A stretch of 64,000 nt of DNA, taken from assembly GCF_901933205.1 (NCBI RefSeq), contig NC_044585.1, forward strand, positions 5,022,001-5,086,000, in the 5' to 3' direction. The notes beneath the pieces are model-generated. The model worked only from the letters and a program-made list of their open reading frames with translations, ran no database searches and was not told the origin of the DNA. The DNA is from Camarhynchus parvulus (lineage: Eukaryota > Chordata > Aves > Passeriformes > Thraupidae). Numbering within the stretch: the stretch's first letter is position 1; every line of letters starts with the position of its first letter. Shown in pieces: positions 1 through 11,690 of this stretch. The translations under genes and the position numbers were made by a program.

Positions 1-1517
1 CTGAAAGGTAGTGGAGAACTTGCCTCTTCTTCACTTACACAATCTGTCTTGTGTGTCTTTCCTGACCAAAAAAAAAAAACCCAAACAACCTGGCCTGTTC
101 CAGTCTAGTTTCTTGAAAAGCAGGTTCATTGCCTGAATATGTAGAAAGCAGACAAAATTAGAAAGAACTGACTCCACCCATGCCAACAAGCTCACCCTAA
201 TGCAGGGTCTGTGCTCAGTGAAGTTGGTGACTATTCCTCTTTCTAATCTAAACATTTCCAGCTGTACCCCAGGGTACACAAGTCTCACAGTCTCATATCA
301 TTTGCCTCTGGGCTGTTCAGGATGAGTTGGGGTCACCCAGCACTGCACACTCGATCTCCTGCAGGCCAGTGCTAGCTAAGAGAGGGAGCCAGACCCACTC
401 TCAACGAGGGCAGCCCCAGCACTCCCAGCAGCTGGACTGCAGCAGAACAACACCATTATTTTCTGCATCTTTCAGAGTTCTCCCTCTGATGACAGGGCTT
501 GAGGACTTCACCTTTGCCATTGCAAAGATACTGTGTGTTCTGTTTGGACAGCAGAGGTTTAAGAGATAAGCGAACAGACTTGGTGGCATGTTCTGATTAG
601 AAAACACAGGTAAAAGGCTCTCTTGAAATGCCTGATTAGGCCATTATAAATAAGACAGACAATCTGTTTTCAACTGTTTCAAAAACAGTTTTCCATTCAT
701 CCACAGCTGATAAAGAGCAGTTTTGCAGGGGAGCAGAGGGCTGGCCATTTCTCCTGACATCAGTGAGGGCTGTGTGTCTGTGAGTGAAGGTGTGTGTGCA
801 CCCACATGTGGGGATGTGTACTTGTCCCCCCCAACAAACTCCTTTTCCAAATGGAGACTCCCAACACTGCTCCAGCTCAAAGAAAGATAAATATCAAAGG
901 CAAGGTTAGAGTTAGTGTGAATAAAGGAGCTGCTTGCCCTAAGTCTGGCATGGACAAGAGGCACCACCCTGCACATTTCCTGTTTTCCACTCAAAGTAGA
1001 GCAAGGAGCTGCTGTGCCCTTGCCCAAATCCCATCCCAGCAGCCATGTTTCACACATACTGCCCTGGATCAGAACCTTAGCACAGGCAAGCCAGGACCAT
1101 CCCACTCTACACAAAACCAGGAGGGACACAGGGACTTCCCAAAGCTGAGGACCTGTGGCCAGAGCTCCTGAGTGGGGCTGATGTACTCTGGTGACGCATG
1201 GTGGGACACTGGGCCCTGACAGCTGTAAAGGCAGCAGAGCACCTCCTGTTTCCCAGACTCCGAGCCCCACTCCCAGACTGCGGGAGCAACACCATGTGTA
1301 GCACCTCAGAAAAGGCTTCCAAAGCCAGAGGTACAAAGGGCTCAACATCCACATTATCTCACTCAAAGTTTGGACCCTGTCTCACCCTTTCAGGCACAAC
1401 CACCCAAGAAATGCTGGCAGAGCAGAGCCCAAACCATTCCATGATCCATCATCTCCTGCCTGCACTGGAGGGAAAACAACCCTTGGGACTGCTGGGTTTG
1501 ACACAGCTCTGGCTAAA

Positions 1518-1567
1518 GATGGAAAGACCAGCAGTCATTTCAGATGGAAAGAGCAGCAGTCATTTCC
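1518..1567. repeat. 25-bp tandem duplication (two copies)
   Basis: Two adjacent 25-base units, 1518-1542 and 1543-1567, each begin GATGGAAAGA and contain CAGCAGTCATTTC. They differ at one internal base (c to g) and at the last base. This is a simple local duplication, probably from replication slippage. No longer array surrounds it. Confidence 0.9.
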
Positions 1568-3160
1568 AGAGGAACACAATGCACTTCCTTATGGAACAGT
1601 CCCACAGTCTTAGTTTCACTTAACTCAGTCTAATCTGTATCATTTTCTGTCACAGGTTTTGAAAAAAAATATTTTCCCGTTCAGACTACAAATTCTCATT
1701 TGCAAAACAGAACAATAAAACAAATTGGGAAGTCCTCTTCCTCTTTTCGAACACTATGGTTTATTCCAGTAACATATTTTTAGACCTCTGACATGTATAT
1801 AAAAATATATGTTCCCAGAGGAATTTCATACCACTATGCAATGGGAACTTGTTAGAGCATTTACTACTGACACACCCAGATTTATTGTTTCCCATGCTTG
1901 TCTATAGTTTATTTTTCGATGTAAAAAGAAAACAACCAAAACAAACACATAAAAATAAAAAGGCAGGTATTTGTATGTTTGGCTAAAAATAATGACATTT
2001 CTTAAGCTGTGCACTGACATAAGATTTATCTTCTCTGTATACAGTTTTTAGGCCAAACCCTCTTCTTTTTATGGAGACTTGATAAAAATCTAGATATGCC
2101 AGTATTTTTAAAACAATACATTTCTAGCTTCTTTTTGTGCTGCTGAAAACCTAGTGTGCATAGAAAATGAAGAATTTTCCCACAGAAATAGTCAGGAATC
2201 TCAAGCCCACAAGATCTGATTACATCTGGACAGCTCTGAAGACCTTGATAAAAGATTTATATATGAAAGTCCAAAGTTTTGTGACATCTGTTCTGCCTTC
2301 ATCCAAGCATTTTCAAACTTTCCCTCCTGATTTAGACGGCTAAGCACATCTGAAGGACAAACTGTATTTCTAACTGAACACTTGGTAACTAACCTGATTT
2401 CAGTGGAAAAAATGGACAAACATTTTGAAGGACACATGTACCAAGATGAGATCTTGGGTCTTGACCAGATTCAGCAAGAAGGGATGGACAGAGGATGAAA
2501 GAAGGCAGAGAAGAGAGCAGGGAAGGCAGGAATTTACCATGGACACAAGGCTAAAACTAAGCCATGCTGCAAATCGTGCAGCTTTTCTATCTGTAAAAAT
2601 ACAGGTGTGGAGCTCCTATGAAAACTACATCCATTTGAACCCTCTCCCACAGAGGGGGAATATTCTCTGTAACTCTGATTACCCCTTAAGGCCTTCAGAA
2701 CAGAGAACTGGAGGTGCCCAGCTCCCCATCCACTTTCCCTTAGTACCAGTATTTCCCTGATTATATCTGTGAGTAGGAAGAGCATCTTTCTAGAACGCAC
2801 AAATTCCATATGCAAGATCTTAATTCAAAGGGAATATGGCACCCTATTGAATGTCTCCTCCTGGCCAGAGCAGCAGGTCAAGTACTGCAAGCTGTGATAA
2901 TGAGGCTTGATTCTGACAATTCTGACCAGTAGCTGTTGTCATCCTGACTGCTTCTAAACCGTCAAGAAGACACTGAATGACTTAGGCAGGGTTTATTTTT
3001 GGTATACAAATGTAAAGGAAAATGAAATTCAATGTCACAGTTTCTGCCCCAGTCTCCAAGGAAATGTGATTTCAGAAGAACATGAAGAATCTCCTCAGCC
3101 CAGAGCATGCTTTCTCTAACCAGATTTCTCAGTCACTCAGGTAGGAATTTTTCAGCTTTT

Positions 3161-3183
3161 CTTTTTCTTTTTTTTTTTTTTTT
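3161..3183 (+). repeat. T-rich tract ending in a CAG
   Basis: A pyrimidine tract that includes 16 consecutive T (3168-3183) is followed at once by CAG. It looks like a polypyrimidine tract plus 3' splice acceptor, but no open exon with a family match follows. It is best read as a homopolymer microsatellite. Confidence 0.8.
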
Positions 3184-3711
3184 CAGTCCAGAACCCTCAA
3201 AATTCCACCTTTCCTGCTAAAGTCTTTCTGCCCTGAGGGCAAATCCTGTCCTGAGTTGACGTGTCCATCACAACTAAGCGACTACAGACAATGAGAAGCT
3301 GCCTCTGATGTCCCAACAGAAGGAACAGAAGGAGAGTGGGGAGTAGGAGACACAAGGGAGTGGGAATACTGACTGCAGCCCTTTTCCTCTGGCCCCCAGC
3401 ATGTAAATCACATGAACATGCCCTCACTTCAGATCAGTTACACCCTGTTTGCATCCCTTTGCAACACTCCCAAGCAGTGCCAGTAGGAACCAGCAGAGCT
3501 GTCACTGCCAGCCTCCAGGAGGGATGAGCTTCCAAAGGCTCCAAGCCTGGGAGGCTTTTAAAAGTAGCACACAGTATTCTGTCAGAAAGAGTCAAATGAG
3601 AGACAGCCTGGGCTAAGCTAGAGTGGTGTGTAAGACACCAGCAGTTCCAAGTAGTAATAAGCCAGGAAGAGGAGAAATCCATGGCATTAAGGCCTTAAAC
3701 TGGACATGCAG

Positions 3712-3815
3712 ACCAATTTCAGCTCTGTCACACAACCCCTGTGACATCAAGCACACAACTGACTGTTCTTCAGGCTTCCTATCTGTGAAATGGCAGCAAG
3801 AATCTGACCTATCTC
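3712..3815 (+). mobile_element. MIR-type SINE fragment
   Basis: The order of matches follows the MIR core and 3' half: 'tttcagctctgtcac', then 'cctgtgacatcaagcac', then 'cttcctatctgtgaaatgg', then a run like 'aagaatctgacctatctc'. This corresponds to the MIR segment around 'cagctctgccac ... tgtgaccttgggcaagtcac ... ctcatctgtaaaatgg ... tacctacctc'. It is diverged and lacks the tRNA-like head, as expected for a relic older than the bird-mammal split. The family call is from memory of the consensus. Confidence 0.65.
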
Positions 3816-6800
3816 TTTTTAAAATGTGATTTTTCCATTCTTGAGGCCATCACTCATTCTAGGTGCATAAACCAGGGATTTGATCTTAGTTCTGGCTTCT
3901 CATTGCTATTGTAATAACTTCATACTGTGGTGTGATTTAAGCCACTGAAGAGACATTTGCCCACACTTATCCAAGTTTGTATGGGCAGCTGATGGCTGCA
4001 ATTCAGAGAGCTTTCCACAGGTAAGAATAGACTCTGACTGTATGAATCCCTCTGTCACCTCAGCACTAAGAGCTGCACCTTAAAACACTGAAAATAATGT
4101 CAACTGTGCTATTCAGAGTGGCATTGTTCAGTACAGCAGCAGCAAGGACATACACAAAAAGAGGGCAAAGCATAAACATGCGAAGTGCAAAAACTACAGT
4201 ATGGATTCATGTTCCTGTTATGTATCTCTTATTTATGTTCTTGCTAAATTATTCGACAGAGGGATTTTTTAAAAGTCTTGGAGAAAAAAAATTGCCCATT
4301 TATTTCTCTAGGTTATCTACATATTTATCTATTAGCCTTGAACTGAAAAGCTTGCTCACTGCATTCCTGTTAAATCTACAGCAACATTTCAGAACATCAG
4401 GAGTATCACCACTGAATATCTGATTTAATCTTCAATGAAGCTAAGCTGTAATGGCTTTAGAGCAGCAGAAGACAAGGCTCAGGTAAGTCAGACCTCTCCT
4501 ACTGCTCTGCCACAGTATGTCACTTATCTGTGGCAGTGTGACAAAGCCACACTGTTCCCAAGGCCACCACTAACAAAATCATGACTGCAGGTCCATCCTG
4601 CCCCACCAACTGCATCCCTAGAGAGGCTGTGACACCTGAAGCATCACAGGCAATGAGCGTGAATCTGAAAATGACGGGTAAAGTCCAGCAAGATATTCAG
4701 CATGGCTGCTTCAACTGAATTAAGGGGCTGAAACTTAGGTTTTGCAGCAAAGGCTGCAGCAGAATGGGAGTCCTACACTGCACTGATCCTACCCAAAAAT
4801 CAGTCAAATGTAAGGCTTTATAAGCTGTGACTAAAACCTTGGGCCATCTCTGGTGCAAGGCAGTTGAACTTCCTCGGGGCAATGCAGTAACATTTATTTT
4901 CACTTCTCCCAGCAGCACTGGAAAGCCAGGCAGCAACACAAGACCCCAGGACCAGACATCCAAACAAATTCAGGGACAGAGATTCAAGTGCTCTTCACCA
5001 AAATCTGAGTTGATGTTAGAGTTCAGATCCTTTGGAGCAGTGAAGACACTGCATTATCCATGTGAAAATAACTCACCGACACTGAGAACGTTACCAGACT
5101 GCTCTCAAGTGCTCCAAGTAGGATGCTAAAATATTTACCAGCTGCATTACTTGTCTTGTCACATTTCTTCAGGATCCAAATAAGACATAACGGATTCAAA
5201 GAATACATCAAAGGAACAAGAACTGCAAGAACAGCCCATACAACCCCCAGTAGATGTGTTTTACTACCAGAACTATTTATGATTCAGAACACTGGAACAA
5301 ATGAGGCATAGGAAGTAAAAGAGAAAGAACCCAGGGGAATAAAAGGGCAAAAAGATAGAGAACATAATTTCTCTGCACTGAATTCCACAGAAATATTGCC
5401 AGAAGGAGAAGGCTCTGGGGTGGCAGAACAGTTGCAGGCTTTTTTTTCAACCAGTCATCAAGATTATTATTCCTAACTTCAGAGGGAACAGCACCAGACT
5501 CATATCCTAGAGCCTGTGCTGCCCTTGGTTACACCATTCTACATCTCACCATAAATCAACTGTCACCAAATTCAAAACAAGTCTGAGTGCTGAGTGTGGA
5601 GCAACACTGCACAAGTGTGTAAGGAAACACAGGCACAATCCACTGAGGCAACCTCTGCTTCATGCAAATGCCTGACACAGGACACATCCAAAAACATGGA
5701 AAAAGGCCCCAGTATGATCAACAATGCTCCTCTGTCACTAGGATGACATCTACTCCCAACCAGACTTTATGATTGCACCAACAGCTTCTTTTGCCATAGG
5801 GTAAGAAGGAAACATCTAATTAAGCAGTCTAAAAAGTCTGGTTGTCAGGACTTAAACCATGCTTTACACTGGGCAGACAAAACTGCTCTTCACAGGAACT
5901 TGAACAAGACTGGGCTAGAGAGGGGTCCTAAAACAGCAGAAGTGGAAGATATCAAAAGAGAAACAACAGGAAAATGGCTCTGTTAAACTGTTCTCTTTCT
6001 TTCCTCACCAAAATCTCTGCTTAGCTGCTCTTTTCCCCACTCCCTCTAAGTTTGTTCTGATTCAATACTTGCTGAAGTTAAACTTGCTTCAGGTTTTGCA
6101 ATCTGCATCCTTAATTCTTCCTTGGGATTTGTCACCTGAGAGATGGATTCTCTGGGGGGTTGACATAGTGACCAGGATGTCACAACCTGTGTGATAACAA
6201 GCAGTGTGAGACCAGAAACAGGGAGAACATTATTTCTTCTAAAGGTGTCAGATTGATTTTCCTCCTGCCTCTACTGAAACCTCCATAGACCCAAAAGCAA
6301 AGCCCACAGCCAGCATCAACCCATATACTCAGTATTATTAAGGGCTTTTGCAATACAATCACTTGTAACTCAGTTTCTCCCTAAGAAAGGCAGATCCTTG
6401 AAGATCCAAGACAAGATAGCCACAAACATCTCAGTAGTATCCAAGACTATCATAAAAGTTTATGGGCCACACCCACATAATGCATGGTTGTGATCTCCAT
6501 CCAGATTGGCTGCAGTTATTTAACCTCCTCGTTATCTCCAGATCCGAAGCAAAGGGCTGAGGCACTAAATGGTGTTTAAACTCTCACCCAGCTGGTGGGT
6601 TAAATCATGACTCCACAATATAGCCCTGTATCTTTAACTAGGTTACAGGAGGGAAGGATATCAAACCTTGGAGATGTTATCCCACAGCTTGCATATTTGG
6701 CTTAGGCATAAATCAGCTGTCTTAAGTGGAGTCCCAAGCACAGCAAAAATAAAAATAGCAAGAAAACAAAAAACGTAGGAAATGTTTATTCAAGATGCTG

Positions 6801-8760
6801 ATAAAAGGGAAATGCAATGGTTTAAAGAGGAAGGAAAACACTTCAAAGACCTGGAGCATCAACTACCCTCACAACCAGGCCTAGTTTGATTAAATTCATT
6901 TTCCACTACTTAGGCCATTGCTATGTGCATTTAAGCACAGGACTTTGAACTCTTCTGATGCCTTGGATACCCACATGGGGGAGGAAGGATGGACCAGTTA
7001 TAATTGTCTTTATATTGTCTCCCAAAAGACCCATGATTTGATACTAGGCTAGTATCTCCCAATATGAGAAACTCTTATCACTCCAGATCACAGGTGTATG
7101 AAGGGTAGGGGTGAGTGTTAGACACTGGAGAGCCCTTCACAGCACTGCCTGCCCACTGAAACCTCCTGAGAATTGGACCTTCTTGTACCAGAGGAGCAGC
7201 ATAGCTCACACACTGCCAGGCACCTCTGTTCTCTTGCCTTAGGCCACCCTGTTCCTGACACAACACCAAGCCAGCAAAGCAACACAGCTCTGGCCAAGAC
7301 CAGTTGGTCCACCCTGTATTTCCTCTTCTGCTCATCACTCTTTGATCTCATATCTACACATAGAAAAACTCCTCCACTGCCAGGTCATGGGCAGGGTGTT
7401 CAGGAACACACCACTGCTGGAACAGCCATCCATGTGGTATTGATTGGGTTCCTCAGAGAAATTCCTCAGGTATTTCCTGTAAAGGAGGCTGACCTTCCCT
7501 GTGGACTCCAAACAAGCAAAGCCTATCTCCTGGACTGGCCCTGACACTCAAAGTCACATGAAGCCAAAGGTGCTGTTAGCTGAGGACTAAAGCCATACAG
7601 CAAATGGTTTATAAAGTTAATCAGGAAGCAGTAGGGTGGCATTTATGTGGTTGTCATGTGGACTTACCCAGAAAGGTCACTGTCACTGAGCAATTAGCTA
7701 ATGGAGCATTCCTAGTTACTGAAGATTGTCAGAACTCAGTATCTCAGATCTATTCAGAATTCCTGAGAACAAAGATTATCTAGAGCCTACAGAGAAATCA
7801 GAAAGTATATTTAGAAACCCCATTTAGTAAAGCACTTCTTACAACAAGAGGAAGGGTATTTGGTGTCCGAGTTAAGCATTGCTTTTCCTTTTTACACCAT
7901 CTGGGATTTCTGTCTCCTACAGTATTGTCACACAGTAACACCCCTGGGATGAAGAAATGCTCTGATAACTGGTCAGAACAAGAGTCAGGCTTTCCCAGAT
8001 TGCACAAGAAGGTTTTGCATTTCCAGGGGCTCAGATCATACCCCCATGGCCCTTCTGTCTGAACATCTCTCACTTCATCACTGCTACAAGATTCTTCATT
8101 CCTTTCTGAGGACAATTCCTTCTTTATTTCAATCTTCTCCATAAACTTAATTCTGAACATGTATCAGTTGACAGTATTAAAAGATGTTTCCTGAAATTGT
8201 AAAATTGGCATCTTTAATTAGCATTAAAAATCTCAAGCGTGGTGTTTTAATTGAAAAGAGATGACTTTCAAGAAAAGGGTCAAAGAAACTGAGAATTCAG
8301 TCATCTAATGATGACCTTTAGATATATTCCCACAAGATCAAACAACCCAATTCTGCTTCCAGACCTGCCATTAACCCTCTGCACCTCTTGATATCACAAC
8401 ACATGAAAAAAATGGAACACAACAATTTGATATACTACAGCCCCTTGTTTCTCATGTCCCCATGATTATTGTGCTGCAAGATACTTGACTTAGAACCACA
8501 GTTTGAACAGCTGGGTTGGCAAAGACAACCTAGACTCGAAGCTGAATTGTCTCCCTTGACAAATCTGGTAGCACAGGTTCTGGTTTTCAGAGGAGTGCTG
8601 GTCTGTGAGCAGGACAGTGAATTTCTGCAGAGCCTTGAAAAGCCAGCACACAGACAGATGCTCCTGAACTGCTTGGAAACCACCATGGGAAATATTTTGG
8701 GGGGATGCACAGGCTGTGAAGAGGAACACTTCTGAACAACTCTTCCCTTGCTTTGGTTTT
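3816..8760. other. Non-coding stretch, no gene recognised
   Basis: Almost 5 kb of mixed, AT-leaning sequence with no recognisable exon or transposon. The only exact regulatory word I would note is an octamer (ATGCAAAT, POU/Oct type) at 5662-5669. One such site is expected by chance at this length. Open frames at 7118-7547 and 7798-8160 are short, overlap on both strands and match no family. Confidence 0.65.
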
Positions 8761-8771
8761 GACAGGGCAAA

Positions 8772-8818
8772 TATAAAAGGGAGACCTGGCAAACAGAGGC
8801 AAGGTGAAAGTTCACCTT
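8772..8818 (+). promoter_or_regulatory. Candidate TATA box with downstream inverted repeat
   Basis: A textbook TATAAAAG lies at 8772-8779. About 22 bases further on is an 18-base inverted repeat: AAGGTGAA at 8801-8808, two bases, then TTCACCTT at 8811-8818. Within it, AGGTGA-A-AGTTCA (8802-8814) has the spacing of a DR1 nuclear-receptor element of the HNF4/PPAR type, with one deviation from AGGTCA. A start site would be expected near 8800-8805, inside the inverted repeat. No transcript evidence is available, so this is only a candidate core promoter, perhaps for a non-coding RNA. Confidence 0.25.
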
Positions 8819-8839
8819 CCCCCATAAAGAAGGGTAGGT

Positions 8840-9200
8840 GACAGCGAGGGCTGGCTCCGGATGTCACGTTGGGTGTTTACTCATCACTGAGCGAGTGAGG
8901 AGCCATCTGAGCATGGCCCTCCCTCGCAGGCCACCGAGCCACCCGCGCCAGCCCGTCGGCGCCAGCAGAGCTGCAATAACCTGCTCATTGCCACAGTGCC
9001 CAGCCCAGCCCCTATCTCCATTCACACTCCTCCTCATTGCTCACCTGATAACCACAGCCCCGCCGGAATTGCCGGGCTGTGCTGCGCACTGGCGGGGAAG
9101 CGGATAAGGAGTATCTATCCCTTCTCTCAGCACAAAGGTGTAAAAGTTTGTTCAGGGCTTTATGAGGCGTGGAGCAGAGCAGCTGCTTTCACTGTGAGCT
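8840..9200. promoter_or_regulatory. GC-richer block with GATA motifs, candidate enhancer
   Basis: This block is clearly richer in G+C and CpG than its surroundings and contains no repeat. Canonical WGATAR words occur at 9012-9017 (minus strand AGATAG) and 9046-9051 (TGATAA). Near-matches GGATAA at 9102-9107 and GTATCTATCC at 9111-9120 follow. Unique, motif-dense sequence of this type in a gene-free stretch is typical of conserved enhancers. Conservation itself was not tested. Open frames inside it carry no domain. Confidence 0.35.
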
Positions 9201-9790
9201 GAAGTGTTAACTGCTGAGGGATTGTGGGGTGGCTCCTGCCAGCTCACCATGTCTCCCTGGACAGGCCAACACAGAGACTTCGGCGTCAGCCTCAAACAGG
9301 TGTTCAGAAGGAAACTATTTCATGGTAGAAGGTGGGACAGAGGGACAGATTTCTTCAAGTTTTAAAGGGCTGGAAAAACTTGCTTTCTTTTCAGGCTTCA
9401 AACACAATATACATGCCTGGAAAGGCAAAACTTGCCCTGCCAAGTCTCTGGTTCTCCACATCTGCCTGGCATTGCAGGTTTCCAAAACTCCAAGAGGAAT
9501 TCATCCAACTCCAGATCTACAGCATGTCCTTCCAGGCTGTCAAGCTGTGAGAGTGATTCTGTGATGCACTTGCAAGTCCTAGAATGATCAAATTGAGATT
9601 TCAGACTCATTTTGTATATAGGCAACAGAGGAGCTGTCAAGCAGTGAAGTGTCTCGGGTGTAGGAGCCAGGCCCTAAACTGCTGAGAAAGCTGGAATTTG
9701 GAGCACAGGTTCATAGTAGTGGGCTTTTAATAGTGCCTGAATGTATATACAGAAGGATATTTCTCATGCTTACTGAACACTTAATCCTGC

Positions 9791-9809
9791 CACCTGGGGA
9801 AGGCAGGTG
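9791..9809. promoter_or_regulatory. Inverted E-box pair CACCTG...CAGGTG, copy 1
   Basis: The 19-base element CACCTGGGGAAGGCAGGTG places two CACCTG E-boxes as an inverted pair seven bases apart. ZEB and SNAI zinc-finger repressors bind CACCT(G) and ZEB proteins prefer two copies. The same 19-mer with one change recurs at 23348-23366 in the same orientation, so the element may be functional or may be a remnant of a shared repeat. Confidence 0.3.
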
Positions 9810-10410
9810 TTGCAAACTCTGTTAAGAAAAGACAGAAGGAGGATTTTCACTTCATTTTGTCTGTACTTCAAGCTTATGCAAAGCTAATCCTTGGTCTCTG
9901 CTGAGGCTGGCCACAGAGCTGAAGGGATGGTGTGGTTTTGACAGCAAGGCCAGGCACTGGTGTGAGATCTGAGAGGCACCTCACCAAAGCTACCAAACGT
10001 GTCAGGGAGTAGAACATTATAAATGGAGGAATCATGCTGGCTACAGCAGGTTTCCAGCTGTGCAAATAGACTCCTAGAAGCTTGCACTACAAATCCTAAA
10101 ACATTTGGAGAAATACAGCAAAGAACTGTTATTCCAGCAGTTCATCAGGTCCCTTTGCCCAACACTTTGTGTCCTCCTACTGTGGGACTGAGCATTGACA
10201 TGGGATGGTACAGCACAGCATCTCTGTGTCTGGGTAAAAGGGATTTGGGGGTCTTGGTTTTCTCCCCCGGATTTGAAGAAGTTATGTATCACATAAGATA
10301 CTGTGACCTTAAATCATAGCCAGCTGGTGACTCAGATTGGTTTTTGCTAGCTCCCAGAATATGACCAGACATATATTTTATGTGCAGGACAAATGGGGTT
10401 ACAAAAACTT

Positions 10411-10626
10411 GGGACTGTAAGGAAAGTGAAAAGAGAGAGGCTGTGGAAGGAGTCGACTGCAGAGGCAGAAAAGGTGAAGAAAAGCTGGAATTTCCAGGTG
10501 CTCCAAGGGTAGGAGATCAGCTGGAAAAGATGGTGCAAAAGGGACTCTTGAAAGTTTGTGAGAGAAAGTGTCAGGTGAGAGAAAATCAAAAAAAGTAAAG
10601 GGAAAAAGAAGAGGAGGAGGAGCAGC
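10411..10626 (+). repeat. Purine-rich segment ending in (GAG)n
   Basis: About 215 bases in which the plus strand is strongly biased to A and G, with short pyrimidine interruptions. It ends in a small GAG run at 10611-10622. Open frames through it (Lys/Glu/Arg-rich on plus, Phe/Leu/Ser-rich on minus) are direct products of this bias and not genes. Confidence 0.7.
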
Positions 10627-11219
10627 ACCAGAACTACCTCATAGTGGGAGCATGTAACACCCTAAGACAGGTGCCTCAAACCTCAAACAGGCACCAAGAC
10701 TGTGAGCCTCTGAAACTCTGCCCCTACCCTGTCGTAAATGAGACTGGTTCTGGACCAAGGCTGGAAAATACCACCTCAGGGCAATAAATCTCCCATTGAT
10801 AGGGTCTGGCAAACACAGGCCTCGAGAAAGGTTGAAGTCAGCTCTGAAGTCTGTAATGACTCACTGAGGATTGAAGGAATTAGAAGGAAAGGTGACACTC
10901 AATATAACAGCAGCATTAATAAGTAATCGTTGCCTGCAAACGTCTGGGCAGTTATAAAACATTGGCAAGACAAACCTTAATCTTACAAGTTTGGCTCAAC
11001 TACATACAGCAAAATATTCTTTATCGAGTAACCCTGGGGAAAGTCCTTCCAAGGATCCATGCTGATAGAGGATCACAGGTATCTGTAACACCTCAGCACA
11101 CACCTCCATAAAACCCTGTCACCCAGTGAAGTCAGGACCCTCCCAGGTTCTCCCTCGGAGTCTTTCCGGAGATGTTTTGTCAGTTCTCCCCCACTTGCAC
11201 GTTTGGTCCCATAAGGGAA

Positions 11220-11690
11220 AATTATTTCTGGACAACTCCTGCATTTTGCACTGTGTTTAAACAAACCAAGGTGCTGAGAAGTAACACACAGCATTGGTGT
11301 AATCTGAGAAATGAGCTTTTTGGTCATTAGAAACGCAGCTAAAACAAACAATAAATACAGCACAGTGACATTTATGGTGAAAGCCACCAGAGCTTCGGAG
11401 ATTTCCCCGCCTGGTGCTGTAAAGGCCTACCCAGCACCAAAGGCATTTAAAGCTAAATTAAAATCCTCATTAGCTGCTCTTGAGTGTATTTGCATTGATG
11501 AGGTCCCTGGTGGATGTGGTTTTATGGGCATGGAGGTAAACCTGTGTGGCATAACTACAGAGAGAGCTTTCAGCAGCACTGATGTAACCTGTGCGTGATA
11601 TGCCAGTGATTGAGATATTCCATCACGAGCCAAGCTCGTATGAGTGCTCCACAACAGAAAATCAAAATAAACAAAAAAACCCCCACACAC
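11220..11690. promoter_or_regulatory. Candidate conserved non-coding element with octamer
   Basis: A repeat-free block with many developmental-enhancer words, including a perfect POU octamer ATTTGCAT at 11488-11495 and several TAAT/ATTA cores (for example the Lys-rich frame region 11440-11480). A 95-codon open frame on plus (11311-11598) has no recognisable domain and no credible splice context. I read the block as a conserved regulatory element. This is inference from texture, not from an alignment. Confidence 0.35.

Larger units (their letters stand above)
1..3711. other. Non-coding stretch, no gene recognised
   Basis: I see no exon, RNA gene or transposon here. The stretch holds an A12 run at 68-79, a small inverted repeat (TGTACCC, two bases, GGGTACA) at 263-278, a 25-bp tandem duplication at 1518-1567 and a T-rich tract at 3161-3183. 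Between 644 and 1366 the minus strand is free of stops for 240 codons. The translation is rich in Trp, Leu, Cys and Ser, shows no family motif, and overlaps long open frames on the plus strand, so local composition is the likelier cause. Confidence 0.7.
9201..11219. other. Non-coding stretch with a purine-rich segment
   Basis: No gene recognised. It contains the CACCTG/CAGGTG inverted pair at 9791-9809 and the purine-rich segment at 10411-10626, both listed separately. The rest is ordinary unique sequence with scattered homeodomain-type words. Confidence 0.65.

Noticed and set aside
644..1366. 240-codon minus-strand open frame as a gene
   Set aside because: No domain, odd Trp/Cys-rich composition, overlapping plus-strand frames of 125 and 141 codons in the same interval; no splice or promoter context.
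3161..3190. Splice acceptor after the T-rich tract
   Set aside because: A run of T followed by CAG is expected at any T-homopolymer; no downstream exon is supported.
11311..11598. 95-codon open frame as a coding exon
   Set aside because: No domain or credible flanking splice sites; the octamer and ATTA words suit a non-coding element.
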